Positions 17,180-25,848 of a stretch of 64,000 nt of DNA are shown piece after piece; the first letter of the stretch is position 1, and each line of letters begins with the position of its first letter. The notes below the pieces were generated by a model. The model ran no database searches. It was not told the origin of the DNA and was given only the letters and a program-made list of their open reading frames with translations. The DNA is from a marine bacterium B5-7 (GTDB lineage: Bacteria; Pseudomonadota; Gammaproteobacteria; Arenicellales; CAJQKF01): assembly GCA_021604525.1 (NCBI GenBank), contig BQJD01000015.1, positions 18,660 to 82,659 of the forward strand, written 5' to 3'. A program made the translations under genes and the position numbers.

Positions 17180-18571
17180 ATGGGCCAATTTGATATCGAC
17201 AACTATACCCCGCCGATAGTCAACGACGAAGAGGAGTTGATTCGCTGGTTGAATGACACTCGAATCGACGAGGTCGAATGCCTGTTACCTGATATCAATG
17301 GGGTCATGCGAGGCAAGATTGTGCCTCGTGCCGAGTTTATCGCCGGCCTGTCTCGTGACGGCCTGCGAGTTCCTGAAACTGCGCTGATTCAATCGGTGAC
17401 CGGAGAGAGCGATCCAGACAGTGGTGTCGCCGCCGATATCGATCTCGATATTTTCATGCGGCCGGATCCCACCACCGTCGAGATCGTCCCCTGGATAGAT
17501 GTTCCCACCGCGCAGATAATTTGTGATGCATTCGACAAGCGCGGCGAGCCGGTGGACTTTGCGCCGCGATCGGTACTGCGCAAGATTCTCGACCGCTATG
17601 CCGAGCGCGGCCTTGAAGCCGTGGTTGCACCGGAGCTTGAATTTTACCTGGTCGAGAAAAATATCGATCCCGATCTGCCGCTCAGTGTACCGACAGGTAT
17701 GTCGGGGCGTCGCGAAGCCGGTCGTCAGGCTTATGGAATCGAAGCGGTCAACGAGTACGATGATGTCGTTAACCTGATATACGACTATTGTGAAGCGGGC
17801 GATATTCATGTCGGCACGGTGGCCCACGAAGCCGGTCCCGCGCAGATCGAAATCAACTTTCGTCATGGCGATCCCATGGTCATCGCCGACCAGGTATTTC
17901 TATTTAAACGCATGGTGCGAAAAGCCGCCATACGTCATGACATGTATGCCACGTTCATGGCTCAGCCCTATGCCAACGAGCCCGGCTCCGCCATGCATGT
18001 TCATCAGTCGATTATAACCACCGCGGATGGCAACAACCTGTTCTCGACCGCCGATGGCGGCGATACCGATGCGTTATTGCATTATGTCGCCGGTCTGCAA
18101 ACTTATGTGGAACAGGCCATTGCGCTGTTCTGTCCGAACGTGAATTCCTTCAGGCGCATGCGGCTTGAATCCGATGCGCCGATCAATCTTAACTGGGGTC
18201 GCGATAATCGAACCTGCGGTCTGCGCATACCGGACTCGGGCCCTGATGCGAGGCGTGTGGAAAATCGTATCGGCGGTGCCGACGCCAATCCGTATCTGGC
18301 CTTTGCGGCGACACTCGCCTGCGGTCTGCTGGGTCTTGAAGAAGGCAGGCAACCGGGCCCCATGACCGAGGGCGATGCCCACGAACTCGCCTTCACACTG
18401 CCGCGCCATTTGCCCGATGCCCTGATCAAGCTGGAAAACTCGACAGCCCTGCGTGACATATTAGGCTCACGCTTTGTCGATGCCTTTGTCGAGGTCAAGA
18501 ACCTTGAGCTGATGAAGTACAACCGGGTGGTCAGTTCCTGGGAGCGCAACTACCTGTTGCTCAGCACTTAA
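17180..18571 (+). CDS. Glutamine synthetase-family ligase (gamma-glutamyl-amine ligase type)
   Basis: The 463-residue protein shows the GS fold: N-terminal DINGVMRGKIVP, the ATP/Glu site PELEFYLVEK near 150-160, MHVHQSI near 275-281, and NLNWGRDNRTCGLRIPD near 337-353. Divergence from GlnA, including absence of the adenylylation loop, places it with PuuA-like enzymes that join glutamate to amines. A nitrilase-family amidase gene begins 25 bases downstream, suggesting a ligate-then-hydrolyse scheme for an amine. The substrate is unknown. Confidence 0.88.
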   Translation: MGQFDIDNYTPPIVNDEEELIRWLNDTRIDEVECLLPDINGVMRGKIVPRAEFIAGLSRDGLRVPETALIQSVTGESDPDSGVAADIDLDIFMRPDPTTVEIVPWIDVPTAQIICDAFDKRGEPVDFAPRSVLRKILDRYAERGLEAVVAPELEFYLVEKNIDPDLPLSVPTGMSGRREAGRQAYGIEAVNEYDDVVNLIYDYCEAGDIHVGTVAHEAGPAQIEINFRHGDPMVIADQVFLFKRMVRKAAIRHDMYATFMAQPYANEPGSAMHVHQSIITTADGNNLFSTADGGDTDALLHYVAGLQTYVEQAIALFCPNVNSFRRMRLESDAPINLNWGRDNRTCGLRIPDSGPDARRVENRIGGADANPYLAFAATLACGLLGLEEGRQPGPMTEGDAHELAFTLPRHLPDALIKLENSTALRDILGSRFVDAFVEVKNLELMKYNRVVSSWERNYLLLST

Positions 18572-18602
18572 CAGCGCCTGATCGAATAGTCGTACTTTGT
18601 TC

Positions 18603-19472
18603 GTGAACCCAACGCATCTTCAGGTCGCGATTGCGCAGATCGATTGTGTGTTGGGCGACGTTCGCGCCAATGCCGACAAGCATATCGAGTACATTGAGCG
18701 TGCCCGCACCGAGGGTGCCGAGCTGCTGCTGTTTCCGGAATTATCGTTGACCGGCTATCGACTCGGTGCGGATATCATTAAAGTCGCACTCGGGCGTAAT
18801 GATCCCTTGATCACTGAACTGGCAGAAGCGGGTCGTGGCATGACGGTGGTGCTCGGTCTCGTTGAAGAAGGACCCGCCGCGCAGTATTACAACTCAGCCG
18901 TTATCCTGCGGGACGGTGGTGTGGCATTTCAGCATCGCAAACTGAACCTGCCGACCTACGCCAATCTTGAAGAAGGCAAGCTGTTCGCCCAGGGCAGCTT
19001 TGTGGATGTGTTGCGCGATGGCTCCAACTGGACGCTGGCGACGTTGATCTGCGCCGATTTATGGAATCCTGCGCTGGTTCATCTGGCTATGGTCAGTGGT
19101 GCCACCCTGTTGCTGGCACCAATTAACTCGGCTACGGATGCAAGCGAGTTTTCCAATGGCCGAAGCTGGAATCTGGCGGTTAATTTCTACGCCATGATGT
19201 ACGGCATGCCGGTGATGATGGCCAATCGTATTGGCGAAGAATTTGGTGCGCGTTACTGGGGTGGTTCACGCATTCTCGATCCGTTCGGCAAGGTATTGGC
19301 GGAGGCCGGTGATGAAGAAACCCTGATCCACGCGACCCTTGATTACGACGATGTACGCCGCGCGCGGTTCGCCCTGCCTACGGTACGAGATTCGAATATC
19401 AATCTGGTACATCGAGAGATGGGACGCCTTCAGGCGGTGGTTGGCGTCCCGGAATTTGTTCGCAACGAATGA
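18603..19472 (+). CDS. Carbon-nitrogen hydrolase (nitrilase superfamily amidase)
   Basis: The enzyme has the nitrilase triad in order: Glu in LLLFPELSLTGY, Lys in HRKLNLPTY, and Cys in LICADLWNP. The N-terminus (VAIAQIDCVLGDVRANADKH) resembles the glutaminase domain of NAD synthetase. No ATG is available at the N-terminus; GTG at 18603 (about 289 residues) or TTG at 18597 must start it, and neither has a strong ribosome-binding site. This suggests coupling to the glutamine-synthetase-like gene 31 bases upstream. Likely an amidase releasing ammonia or glutamate from a pathway intermediate. Confidence 0.87.
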   Translation: MNPTHLQVAIAQIDCVLGDVRANADKHIEYIERARTEGAELLLFPELSLTGYRLGADIIKVALGRNDPLITELAEAGRGMTVVLGLVEEGPAAQYYNSAVILRDGGVAFQHRKLNLPTYANLEEGKLFAQGSFVDVLRDGSNWTLATLICADLWNPALVHLAMVSGATLLLAPINSATDASEFSNGRSWNLAVNFYAMMYGMPVMMANRIGEEFGARYWGGSRILDPFGKVLAEAGDEETLIHATLDYDDVRRARFALPTVRDSNINLVHREMGRLQAVVGVPEFVRNE

Positions 19473-19597
19473 TTGACGCAGCGGTTCGATCCTCATCACG
19501 GCATCATTACCGCACAGCTTGAAGCGTTGAAAAAATCCTCGCCGGCGCCCACACTGATGAACTAACACTCGAAATGAATCACTAATTCAGCCTGCTT

Positions 19598-21199
19598 ATG
19601 GATGCACCGGTACTTGCAAAAAGTCTTGACGAGCTCAAGCTGAGACAATCGGTTCAGGACACCCTGCCCGGCGATCGCGGTTCCAATCAGATTCGCCAGA
19701 CACCGGGCGTGTGCTATGCCTATGTCGCGCCACGCACGCCACATTCGCCGAGTCTGGTTGCGCTGTCGGATGAGATGGTCGATGCATTGGAACTGCATCC
19801 GCAAATTACCGCGAGTCCGGAATTTTTGCATCTGGTATCCGGTGGCGAACTACCCGAAGGCATGGACCCGTATGCCTGGTGTTACGGCGGCCACCAGTTC
19901 GGTCACTGGGCAGGCCAGCTCGGTGACGGGCGGGCCATCAATCTGGGCGAAGTGCTGGGTCGTGGTAATTCGCACTACGTGCTGCAACTAAAAGGCGCCG
20001 GCAAAACACCTTATTCAAGAACCGCCGATGGCCTGGCGGTATTGAGATCCTCATTACGCGAGTTTTTATGCAGTGAAGCGATGCATCATCTGGGCGTGCC
20101 GACGACGCGTGCCTTGAGCCTCGCCCTGACTGGCGAAGAAGTCATCCGCGACATGTTTTACAACGGCAATGCCAGGGCCGAGCCTGGCGCAGTAGTGTGT
20201 CGGGTCGCGCCGAGCTTCGTTCGCTTCGGCAACTTCGAGATTCATACCGCACGTGGTGAAACCGAACTGCTTAAAACACTGGCCAACTACACCATTCGCC
20301 AGGACTTTCCCCATCTCGACGAACCCACGCGCAGCGACGATCCGACGGACATTTACATCGAGTGGTTTAACGAGATCTGCCGGCGCACGGCCGACCTGAT
20401 GGTTCACTGGATGCGGGTTGGTTTCTGTCACGGCGTGATGAATACCGACAACATGTCGATCCTGGGTCTCACCATCGACTATGGACCCTATGGCTGGCTG
20501 GAGGATTACGATCCCAACTGGACGCCGAACACGACCGATGCATCCGGTCGTCGTTATGCCTTCGGTAATCAGCCGCGCATAGCGTTATGGAATCTTAACC
20601 AGCTTGCCAATGCGCTATATCCATTGATCAACAAGACCGAACCCCTTGAAGCGGCGCTATCCGCATTTGCAGAACGCTACAACGACCGTTGGCGTAGCAT
20701 GATGGCGAACAAGCTTGGTTTAATCGATTTCCGGGAGGGCGATGAAGCGCTCATCAAGGAAGTCATCGAAATTCTGTCCCACGTTGAAACGGACATGACT
20801 TTATTCTTCCGCGCCCTGGCCAAGGCAGGTGATCCTGGTGACACTCGTGCGCTCTTCAAATGCGCCTGGTATCAGGAAGATGAGATTAACGACGAATATC
20901 TGAACCGCCTCGATCATTGGTTAAACGACTATCTCGTGCGCCTTGCATCCGATAATGAATTAAGCGATGCACGAATGCGTCGAATGAATGCGGTCAATCC
21001 GAAATACGTGTTACGCAACTATCTCGCCCAGGTCGCTATCGATGCGGCGGAGTCGGGCGACTTCAAAGAGGTTCATCGACTGCTAGACGTCATGCGTCGT
21101 CCTTATGACGAGCAGCCGGAATATGAAAGCTATGCTGCCCGGCGGCCGGAATGGGCGCGCAACCGCCCAGGATGTTCGATGTTGTCGTGCAGTTCGTAG
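19598..21199 (+). CDS. selO: SelO/YdiU pseudokinase-fold protein adenylyltransferase
   Basis: The 533-residue product is a SelO protein. GDGRAINLGEV and LQLKGAGKTPYSRTADG form the nucleotide site with inverted ATP orientation, SSLREFLCSEAMHHLG follows, and CHGVMNTDNMSILGLTIDYG contains the catalytic Asn/Asp and metal-binding DYG. SelO AMPylates Ser, Thr or Tyr on target proteins during redox stress. The C-terminus ends in CSS, where animal homologues carry selenocysteine-Ser-Ser. The stop lies 12 bases from the convergent Sel1-repeat gene. Confidence 0.95.
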   Translation: MDAPVLAKSLDELKLRQSVQDTLPGDRGSNQIRQTPGVCYAYVAPRTPHSPSLVALSDEMVDALELHPQITASPEFLHLVSGGELPEGMDPYAWCYGGHQFGHWAGQLGDGRAINLGEVLGRGNSHYVLQLKGAGKTPYSRTADGLAVLRSSLREFLCSEAMHHLGVPTTRALSLALTGEEVIRDMFYNGNARAEPGAVVCRVAPSFVRFGNFEIHTARGETELLKTLANYTIRQDFPHLDEPTRSDDPTDIYIEWFNEICRRTADLMVHWMRVGFCHGVMNTDNMSILGLTIDYGPYGWLEDYDPNWTPNTTDASGRRYAFGNQPRIALWNLNQLANALYPLINKTEPLEAALSAFAERYNDRWRSMMANKLGLIDFREGDEALIKEVIEILSHVETDMTLFFRALAKAGDPGDTRALFKCAWYQEDEINDEYLNRLDHWLNDYLVRLASDNELSDARMRRMNAVNPKYVLRNYLAQVAIDAAESGDFKEVHRLLDVMRRPYDEQPEYESYAARRPEWARNRPGCSMLSCSS

Positions 21200-21211
21200 A
21201 AAAAGTCTCTT

Positions 21212-21637
21212 CTAAAATCCCGCTTCTTTTAAAAGACGTTCGGCCAGCGCCTCGTCTTTTTCCACCAGCGTGCCCTCGCGATACATCATCGCCAAGGTCG
21301 TCTTTGAGCCGACCAGTCCCTGTTCGGCAGCCTTGCCAAACCACTCCACAGCCTTGGCGCCGTTTTGCTCAACGCACTCGCCGTCCATGTACATGAAGCC
21401 GAGTCCATGCTGCGCCAAAGGGTGTCCGCGTGTGGCAGCATTTTTCATTGCACTGAACGCTTTCAAATCATTGCGTAATACCCCAAGGCCGTTTTGATAC
21501 ATGATGGCCATGCGGTATTCGGCCTCGGGCTCACCCGCATCAGCGAGGGGGGCGAGAAGTTTCAATGCCTGGGTAAAATTTTTCGACTCGAACGCCGATA
21601 TGCCGCTGGCAAGATCCATGTTGTTATTATCGTTCAT
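21212..21637 (-). CDS. Sel1-like (SLR) repeat protein
   Basis: The 141-residue protein contains about three SLR repeats, with the typical AEYRMAIMYQNGLGV, AQHGLGFMYMDGECV and SKTTLAMMYREGTLV spaced about 36 residues apart. No signal peptide is seen, so it should be cytosolic. SLR proteins are protein-protein interaction modules. It is convergent with selO. Role unknown. Confidence 0.88.
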   Translation of the reverse strand: MNDNNNMDLASGISAFESKNFTQALKLLAPLADAGEPEAEYRMAIMYQNGLGVLRNDLKAFSAMKNAATRGHPLAQHGLGFMYMDGECVEQNGAKAVEWFGKAAEQGLVGSKTTLAMMYREGTLVEKDEALAERLLKEAGF

Positions 21638-21769
21638 AAAATACCTGTGAACCGATGAATTGATTGATGGCGATCATTATCTCGCATCACCAGACATAGA
21701 TCGTTACCCCATAAGAGATGCTGTATAAATTCAATAGAAGACGAGCTGCTCGTTTTATTCTGGATTGAC

Positions 21770-21787
21770 CGTACGTTTTAACGTACG
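21770..21787. promoter_or_regulatory. Perfect palindromic operator of the toxin-antitoxin pair
   Basis: CGTACGTT-TT-AACGTACG has perfect 8-base arms and ends 8 bases before the antitoxin ATG. YefM/YoeB-type complexes autoregulate through palindromes containing GTAC cores, as here. TTGACC at 21765 may be a -35 box beneath it, but I cannot place a convincing -10. Confidence 0.7.
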
Positions 21788-21795
21788 ATAAGCGC

Positions 21796-22038
21796 ATGAG
21801 TACATTAACTGCCAGTGAAGCCCGTGCCAAGTTGTACCGCCTGATCGACGAGACGGCTGAATCCCACGTGCCGATTCGAATCACCGGTAAGCGTCATAGT
21901 GCTGTCCTGATCTCTGAAGAAGATTGGGCCTCGCTGCAGGAAACGATTTACCTTCTTTCAATCCCCGGAATGAGAGAGTCGGTTCGTGAAGGAATGAATA
22001 GCCCAGTCAATGACTGTGCAAAGGAACTTGATTGGTGA
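21796..22038 (+). CDS. yefM: YefM/Phd-family antitoxin
   Basis: The 80-residue protein begins STLTASEARAKLYRLIDE and continues HVPIRITGKRHSAVLISEEDW, the Phd/YefM N-terminal DNA-binding domain, then a C-terminal acidic toxin-neutralising tail. It overlaps the toxin start (GTGA at 22035-22038). The palindrome at 21770-21787 is its likely operator. Length and order fit YefM-YoeB systems. Confidence 0.93.
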   Translation: MSTLTASEARAKLYRLIDETAESHVPIRITGKRHSAVLISEEDWASLQETIYLLSIPGMRESVREGMNSPVNDCAKELDW

Positions 22039-22298
22039 CCTGGAGCGTTGCCTATACCAAACAAGCTCAGAAAGACGCCAAAAAAATTGCCCAAAGCAAT
22101 CTTAAGCAAAATGTGTTGGAACTGATATCTCTACTTGAACAGGACCCACGTAAAAATCCACCGCAATTTGAAAAACTGATTGGTGACTTGGAGGGCGCAT
22201 ATTCACGAAGAATAAATATTCAACATCGGTTGGTGTACCAAGTGTTGGATGAAGAACACGTAGTAAAAGTCTTGCACATGTGGACACACTACGAGTAA
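22035..22298 (+). CDS. yoeB: YoeB/Txe-family mRNA-interferase toxin
   Basis: The 87-residue toxin has the RelE/YoeB fold with PPQFEKLIGDLEGAYSRRIN, HRLVYQV and a C-terminal HYE. Glu, Arg and His fall at YoeB catalytic positions, so it should cleave mRNA on the ribosome. The GTG at 22035 is preferred: it gives the four-base overlap with the antitoxin stop and has AAGGA nine bases before it. A TTG one codon earlier is the alternative. It looks intact. Confidence 0.92.
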   Translation: MTWSVAYTKQAQKDAKKIAQSNLKQNVLELISLLEQDPRKNPPQFEKLIGDLEGAYSRRINIQHRLVYQVLDEEHVVKVLHMWTHYE

Positions 22299-22380
22299 TA
22301 AAATTTCAAGCCTGTTCCGGTTATCGATTTGTAAAAAAACGCCTGCTGCGTATCCGCCGATTAAGCTGCATGGTAAGTGC

Positions 22381-22827
22381 ATGATGTTCGTACCCAGGGA
22401 AAATCTGAAAAAGATTCCAAGTCGTCGCTGGGCTCAACCAGATCGACGATTCTTTGCTTGTGGAGCGTGCCATATACTTGCGCATGCATATATGGAAGAG
22501 TTTTTCGGCAATGACTTCCGACCTTTCTGGGTTCGTCCAGTAGAAGGTTTCACCGGGAATCATATTTTTGTCTCAAACGGAGTGAGTGCGTTTGATTATC
22601 ATGGATACTCAAATGTCACTTCGTTGTTGCGTCATTACGCAAAGAGGGGCGAGTGGTATTACCCCGGCTGGATGGCTGATATCGTGCCAATCGAAGCCGC
22701 AGAATTGCTTGGTCAAGGACAGCGGGATGGCTTGTATTTACTTCCACCCGATAGGTTTTTAAAAGATCCCCTGCCTCGGGCTAAAAAGTTTCTCGCACGC
22801 TTTGCACATATTTTTACGGATAATTAA
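22381..22827 (+). CDS. Uncharacterised protein with conserved-looking Cys, His and Asp
   Basis: A 148-residue protein I do not recognise with confidence. It has FFACGACHILAHAYMEEF near residues 24-41, then NHIFVSNGVSAFDYHGY near 60-76, ending in a basic helical tail. The order Cys, later His-x-x-Val and Asp-x-x-Gly recalls papain-like or transglutaminase-like folds, but this is only a motif impression. No signal peptide is evident. It lies in an apparently AT-rich accessory patch between the toxin-antitoxin pair and an OGFr-domain gene. There is no clear ribosome-binding site, and codon use looks less GC-biased than neighbours. Confidence 0.7.
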   Translation: MMFVPRENLKKIPSRRWAQPDRRFFACGACHILAHAYMEEFFGNDFRPFWVRPVEGFTGNHIFVSNGVSAFDYHGYSNVTSLLRHYAKRGEWYYPGWMADIVPIEAAELLGQGQRDGLYLLPPDRFLKDPLPRAKKFLARFAHIFTDN

Positions 22828-22904
22828 GAACAGCCAAAAAGTAATCAAGAACACATATGCATGGGTCGGTTGCTATCTGCCAATCGTTAGTTTGAATATT
22901 GAAA

Positions 22905-23435
22905 ATGAATCCGTTGATTCTTTTTTATACGGGAAGCCATCCGGATAGCCGGGGACGGTTTCTGTTCGATGTTCTTCAACAGGATGATGATTGGCTGGAG
23001 ACTTGCCATGATTATATTCAATGGCTTTTCCCAAACAGGGAACCCAGCAGGGTCACACCGGATGCGCCGATTATCACCAAAGAGGTTCAAAATGCCTTCC
23101 TTGATGATGAGTTGTTACGTAATCAGTTAAGAGCAAGTTTTAAACGTATCCTGTCCTTTTACGGACTGAAACAGGCAGGGAGTGAGATCGTCAAGGCTGA
23201 GAACTGGAGTGATCGAAAGAGTTACTGGTTTACTCATGATACGCATAATAATTTACGTATTACCCGTATTTTGAAATGCTTGTCCACGCTGGGTCTGTCA
23301 TCTGAAGCGTGCATGTTTTACAAGACGCTAAACAAACTACAACAAGAAGAGCCAGATTGCGGACCAGGAACGAGGGCTTACAAATTCTGGCATGAAGCTA
23401 TTGCGGAAAATTCGTCCAGCAAAGCTAACCCATGA
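22905..23435 (+). CDS. Opioid growth factor receptor-related (OGFr N-domain) protein
   Basis: The 176-residue protein fits the OGFr conserved domain: LILFYTGSHPDSRGR at the start, then the hallmark CHDYIQWLFPNREPSRVTPD and LRASFKRILSFYGL. The tail has NLRITRILKCLSTLGL. In eukaryotes this domain precedes opioid growth factor receptor repeats; bacterial proteins contain it alone and have no known function. The ATG at 22905 lies two codons after a TTG. It is probably an acquired accessory gene with its AT-rich neighbour. Confidence 0.88.
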   Translation: MNPLILFYTGSHPDSRGRFLFDVLQQDDDWLETCHDYIQWLFPNREPSRVTPDAPIITKEVQNAFLDDELLRNQLRASFKRILSFYGLKQAGSEIVKAENWSDRKSYWFTHDTHNNLRITRILKCLSTLGLSSEACMFYKTLNKLQQEEPDCGPGTRAYKFWHEAIAENSSSKANP

Positions 23436-23558
23436 TACTTAATTCTCCGCTCAAGTTAACAAGGTCGTTCCAACGCGCCCCCAAACAGGGATATTAGTTT
23501 GAAGGTGGCTATGGGCTAAACTACTGCGCTCTTGGTTACGCACATAACGTGAGGTTCG

Positions 23559-24695
23559 ATGCAACATTCATTCAGTCCGGCACAGGCCGAGATGCGTTCC
23601 CTGCTTCAGCGGGTGGCGACAGGACCGGAGCTTAGTAAGGATCTCGATCGCGCAGAGGCGTGTTCGGGTATGCGGCAGGTGTTGTGTCGCGAGGCCGATC
23701 CGGTGCAGGCAGCGATTTACCTGATTGCGCTTCGCATGAAGCGTGAGACCGACGATGAGAATGCCGGTATTCTGGACGCCCTGCTGTCGTCGGTTACCAA
23801 GGCCGATGTCGATGTCGATGAGCTGGTGGAAATTGCCGATCCCTATGACGGCTTCGTTCGCGGCACGCCGGCATCGTCATTCCTGCCACCGGTGCTGGCT
23901 GCACTTGACGTTCCGGCAGCAATAACCGGTGCACGAGTCGTGGGCCCAAAGTATGGTGTGACCCATTACATGATCCTCAAGGAAGCCGGCATTGATGTAC
24001 ATCGCGATCCCCAGACGGTGGCCGGTCACATCGCCGATCCCGATATCGGCTGGGGTTATCTCGATCAATCACGCTTTGCCCGTGAACTGCATGGCCTGCT
24101 GGATCTCCGCGAGCTTATGGTCAAGCGTACGGTTTTGACGACGCTTGAGGTGTTGCTGCATCCGCTGCATGCGCGTCGTACCCACCTGATGACCGGCTAT
24201 GTGCATAAGCCTTATCCGCCGCGTTACCTGAAGCTGGCGCGTCAGGCGGGTTATGCCTCGGCGATGATTGTGCGTGGTGTCGAAGGCGGAGTTGTGCCAT
24301 CCCTGACTCAGCCGTCGAAATTTTTTCGTTTCGTTGCCGATGGTGTGGATGAGGAAGTTCGTCTCGACCCTGATGATATTGATATTCGCCAGCATGCGCG
24401 AATCACACCCCTACCCGACGATGCCGAGCAACAAGAACCCGAAGGGCAACCATTTGCGAGTATCAATGCACCTGCGGTAGCACGCGCGGCGGCAGCCGCA
24501 GGTCGGGCTGCGTTGGCGGGTGAGGCGGGAAGCTTCCGCGACTCACTCGTTCTGGGTGCATCGATCTGTCTCACCCACCTGGATCGCGCAACAAGTTTGA
24601 TCGAAGCCGCAAGTGTAGTGCGTGGTGTCCTGGACGATGGTTCTGCCAAGGCACGCTTCGATGCGCTGGCTGCAGTTGGTTCAGATCTCGCGTAG
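23559..24695 (+). CDS. ybiB: TrpD2/YbiB-like anthranilate phosphoribosyltransferase homologue
   Basis: The 378-residue protein has the glycosyltransferase family 3 fold of TrpD: an N-terminal helical domain (about 10-75), a central VVGPKYGVTHYMILKEAGI segment, and AMIVRGVEGGVVPSL near 230-245. The PRPP-binding glycine loop of true TrpD is not obvious, matching YbiB/TrpD2 proteins, some of which bind nucleic acids rather than make tryptophan. It converges on the phosphoribulokinase gene and overlaps it by 15 bases. Confidence 0.87.
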   Translation: MQHSFSPAQAEMRSLLQRVATGPELSKDLDRAEACSGMRQVLCREADPVQAAIYLIALRMKRETDDENAGILDALLSSVTKADVDVDELVEIADPYDGFVRGTPASSFLPPVLAALDVPAAITGARVVGPKYGVTHYMILKEAGIDVHRDPQTVAGHIADPDIGWGYLDQSRFARELHGLLDLRELMVKRTVLTTLEVLLHPLHARRTHLMTGYVHKPYPPRYLKLARQAGYASAMIVRGVEGGVVPSLTQPSKFFRFVADGVDEEVRLDPDDIDIRQHARITPLPDDAEQQEPEGQPFASINAPAVARAAAAAGRAALAGEAGSFRDSLVLGASICLTHLDRATSLIEAASVVRGVLDDGSAKARFDALAAVGSDLA

Positions 24696-25565
24696 TTTAC
24701 GGCGGCGTTCAATCATCTCGTCGAGAATCGGCGCAAGGATAATTTCCATGGCCAGACCCATCTTGCCACCCGGCACCACCATGGTGTTGCGGCGTGATAT
24801 GAACGAGTCGTGCAACATCGACAAGAGATAGGGAAAGTCGATATCGAAAGATTTCGGGTCGCGAAAACGAATGACCACGAAGCTTTCGTCGGGATTCGGA
24901 ATATCGCGGGCGATAAACGGATTCGATGTATCCACCGTTGGCACACGCTGAAAGTTGACGTCGGTACGTGAGAACTGTGGGGTGATGTACTTGATATAGT
25001 CAGGCATTCGTCCGAGTATGGTCTGGGTCACCTGCTCCGCCGAGTAGCCGCGATGAGCCGTGTCGCGATGAATCTTTTGAATCCACTCGAGATTGACGAT
25101 GGGTACGACGCCAATCTTGAGATCAACATGTCGCGCTACATTGACTGTGCCGTTGACCACCGCACCATGCAAGCCTTCATAAAACAGGATGTCGGTATTG
25201 GCGGGAATGTCCTCCCACGGGGTGAAGGTTCCGGGTTCCTGGTTGTAATGTTCGGCTTCGCTTTTGTCATGCAGGTAGTAACGGCGTTGGCCTGTACCGT
25301 TTTCCCCGTATTGGCGAAAGGTTTCCTCAATCTTGTCGAAGTGGTTGGCCTCGGCACCGAAATGGCTGAGGTACTCGCCACGCGTTCTCGCCTCCTCCAG
25401 TTTCTCCCTCATTTCAATACGATCATAGCGGTGGAAGCTGTCGCCTTCGATCACGCAGGGAGTCACGCCTTCGCGCAGGAAGATATGTTCGAAGGCAACT
25501 TTCACGGATGAGGTTCCCGCCCCGGACGATCCGGTCACCGCAACTACCGGGTGTTTTGCAGACAT
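24681..25565 (-). CDS. prk: Phosphoribulokinase, proteobacterial form
   Basis: The roughly 294-residue enzyme starts VAVTGSSGAGTSSVKVAFEHI with a P-loop, followed by GDSFHRYDRIEMREK, GAEANHFDKIEETF and FYEGLHGAV, all typical of bacterial phosphoribulokinase. It phosphorylates ribulose 5-phosphate. The ATG at 25565 has AGGAG before it. A CbbR-like LysR gene is divergent 283 bases away. No RuBisCO or other Calvin gene is in the window; E. coli also carries prkB without RuBisCO, so autotrophy cannot be claimed. Confidence 0.93.
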   Translation of the reverse strand: MSAKHPVVAVTGSSGAGTSSVKVAFEHIFLREGVTPCVIEGDSFHRYDRIEMREKLEEARTRGEYLSHFGAEANHFDKIEETFRQYGENGTGQRRYYLHDKSEAEHYNQEPGTFTPWEDIPANTDILFYEGLHGAVVNGTVNVARHVDLKIGVVPIVNLEWIQKIHRDTAHRGYSAEQVTQTILGRMPDYIKYITPQFSRTDVNFQRVPTVDTSNPFIARDIPNPDESFVVIRFRDPKSFDIDFPYLLSMLHDSFISRRNTMVVPGGKMGLAMEIILAPILDEMIERRRKLREI

Positions 25566-25848
25566 GGATATCTCCTCGCAATAAATTATCGAATGCGTTT
25601 CATGACCGTAGATCAACCGGCTCGGGCTTATTGAAGTCTCCCGGCGTGGATGTGCACAGCAGCCGATCCGCGGTAAAAATCCCTGACAAATTCATGGTTA
25701 AAGGCGACTATACGTGAGCGCAAACCATAAGCGAAAGTTAGAGATATTTATTTTATGTATAAGTATCTATATATTTTGATGCCTCTATCGACATTCAATG
25801 GCGGCGGTCGCCAGCATGGCACACGATTCGCTGTCAGGAGATGAAACG

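Noticed and set aside
22381..23435. Possible complete anti-phage defence island
   Set aside because: A toxin-antitoxin pair and two unfamiliar genes are not enough; no nuclease, helicase, integrase or repeat array is present.
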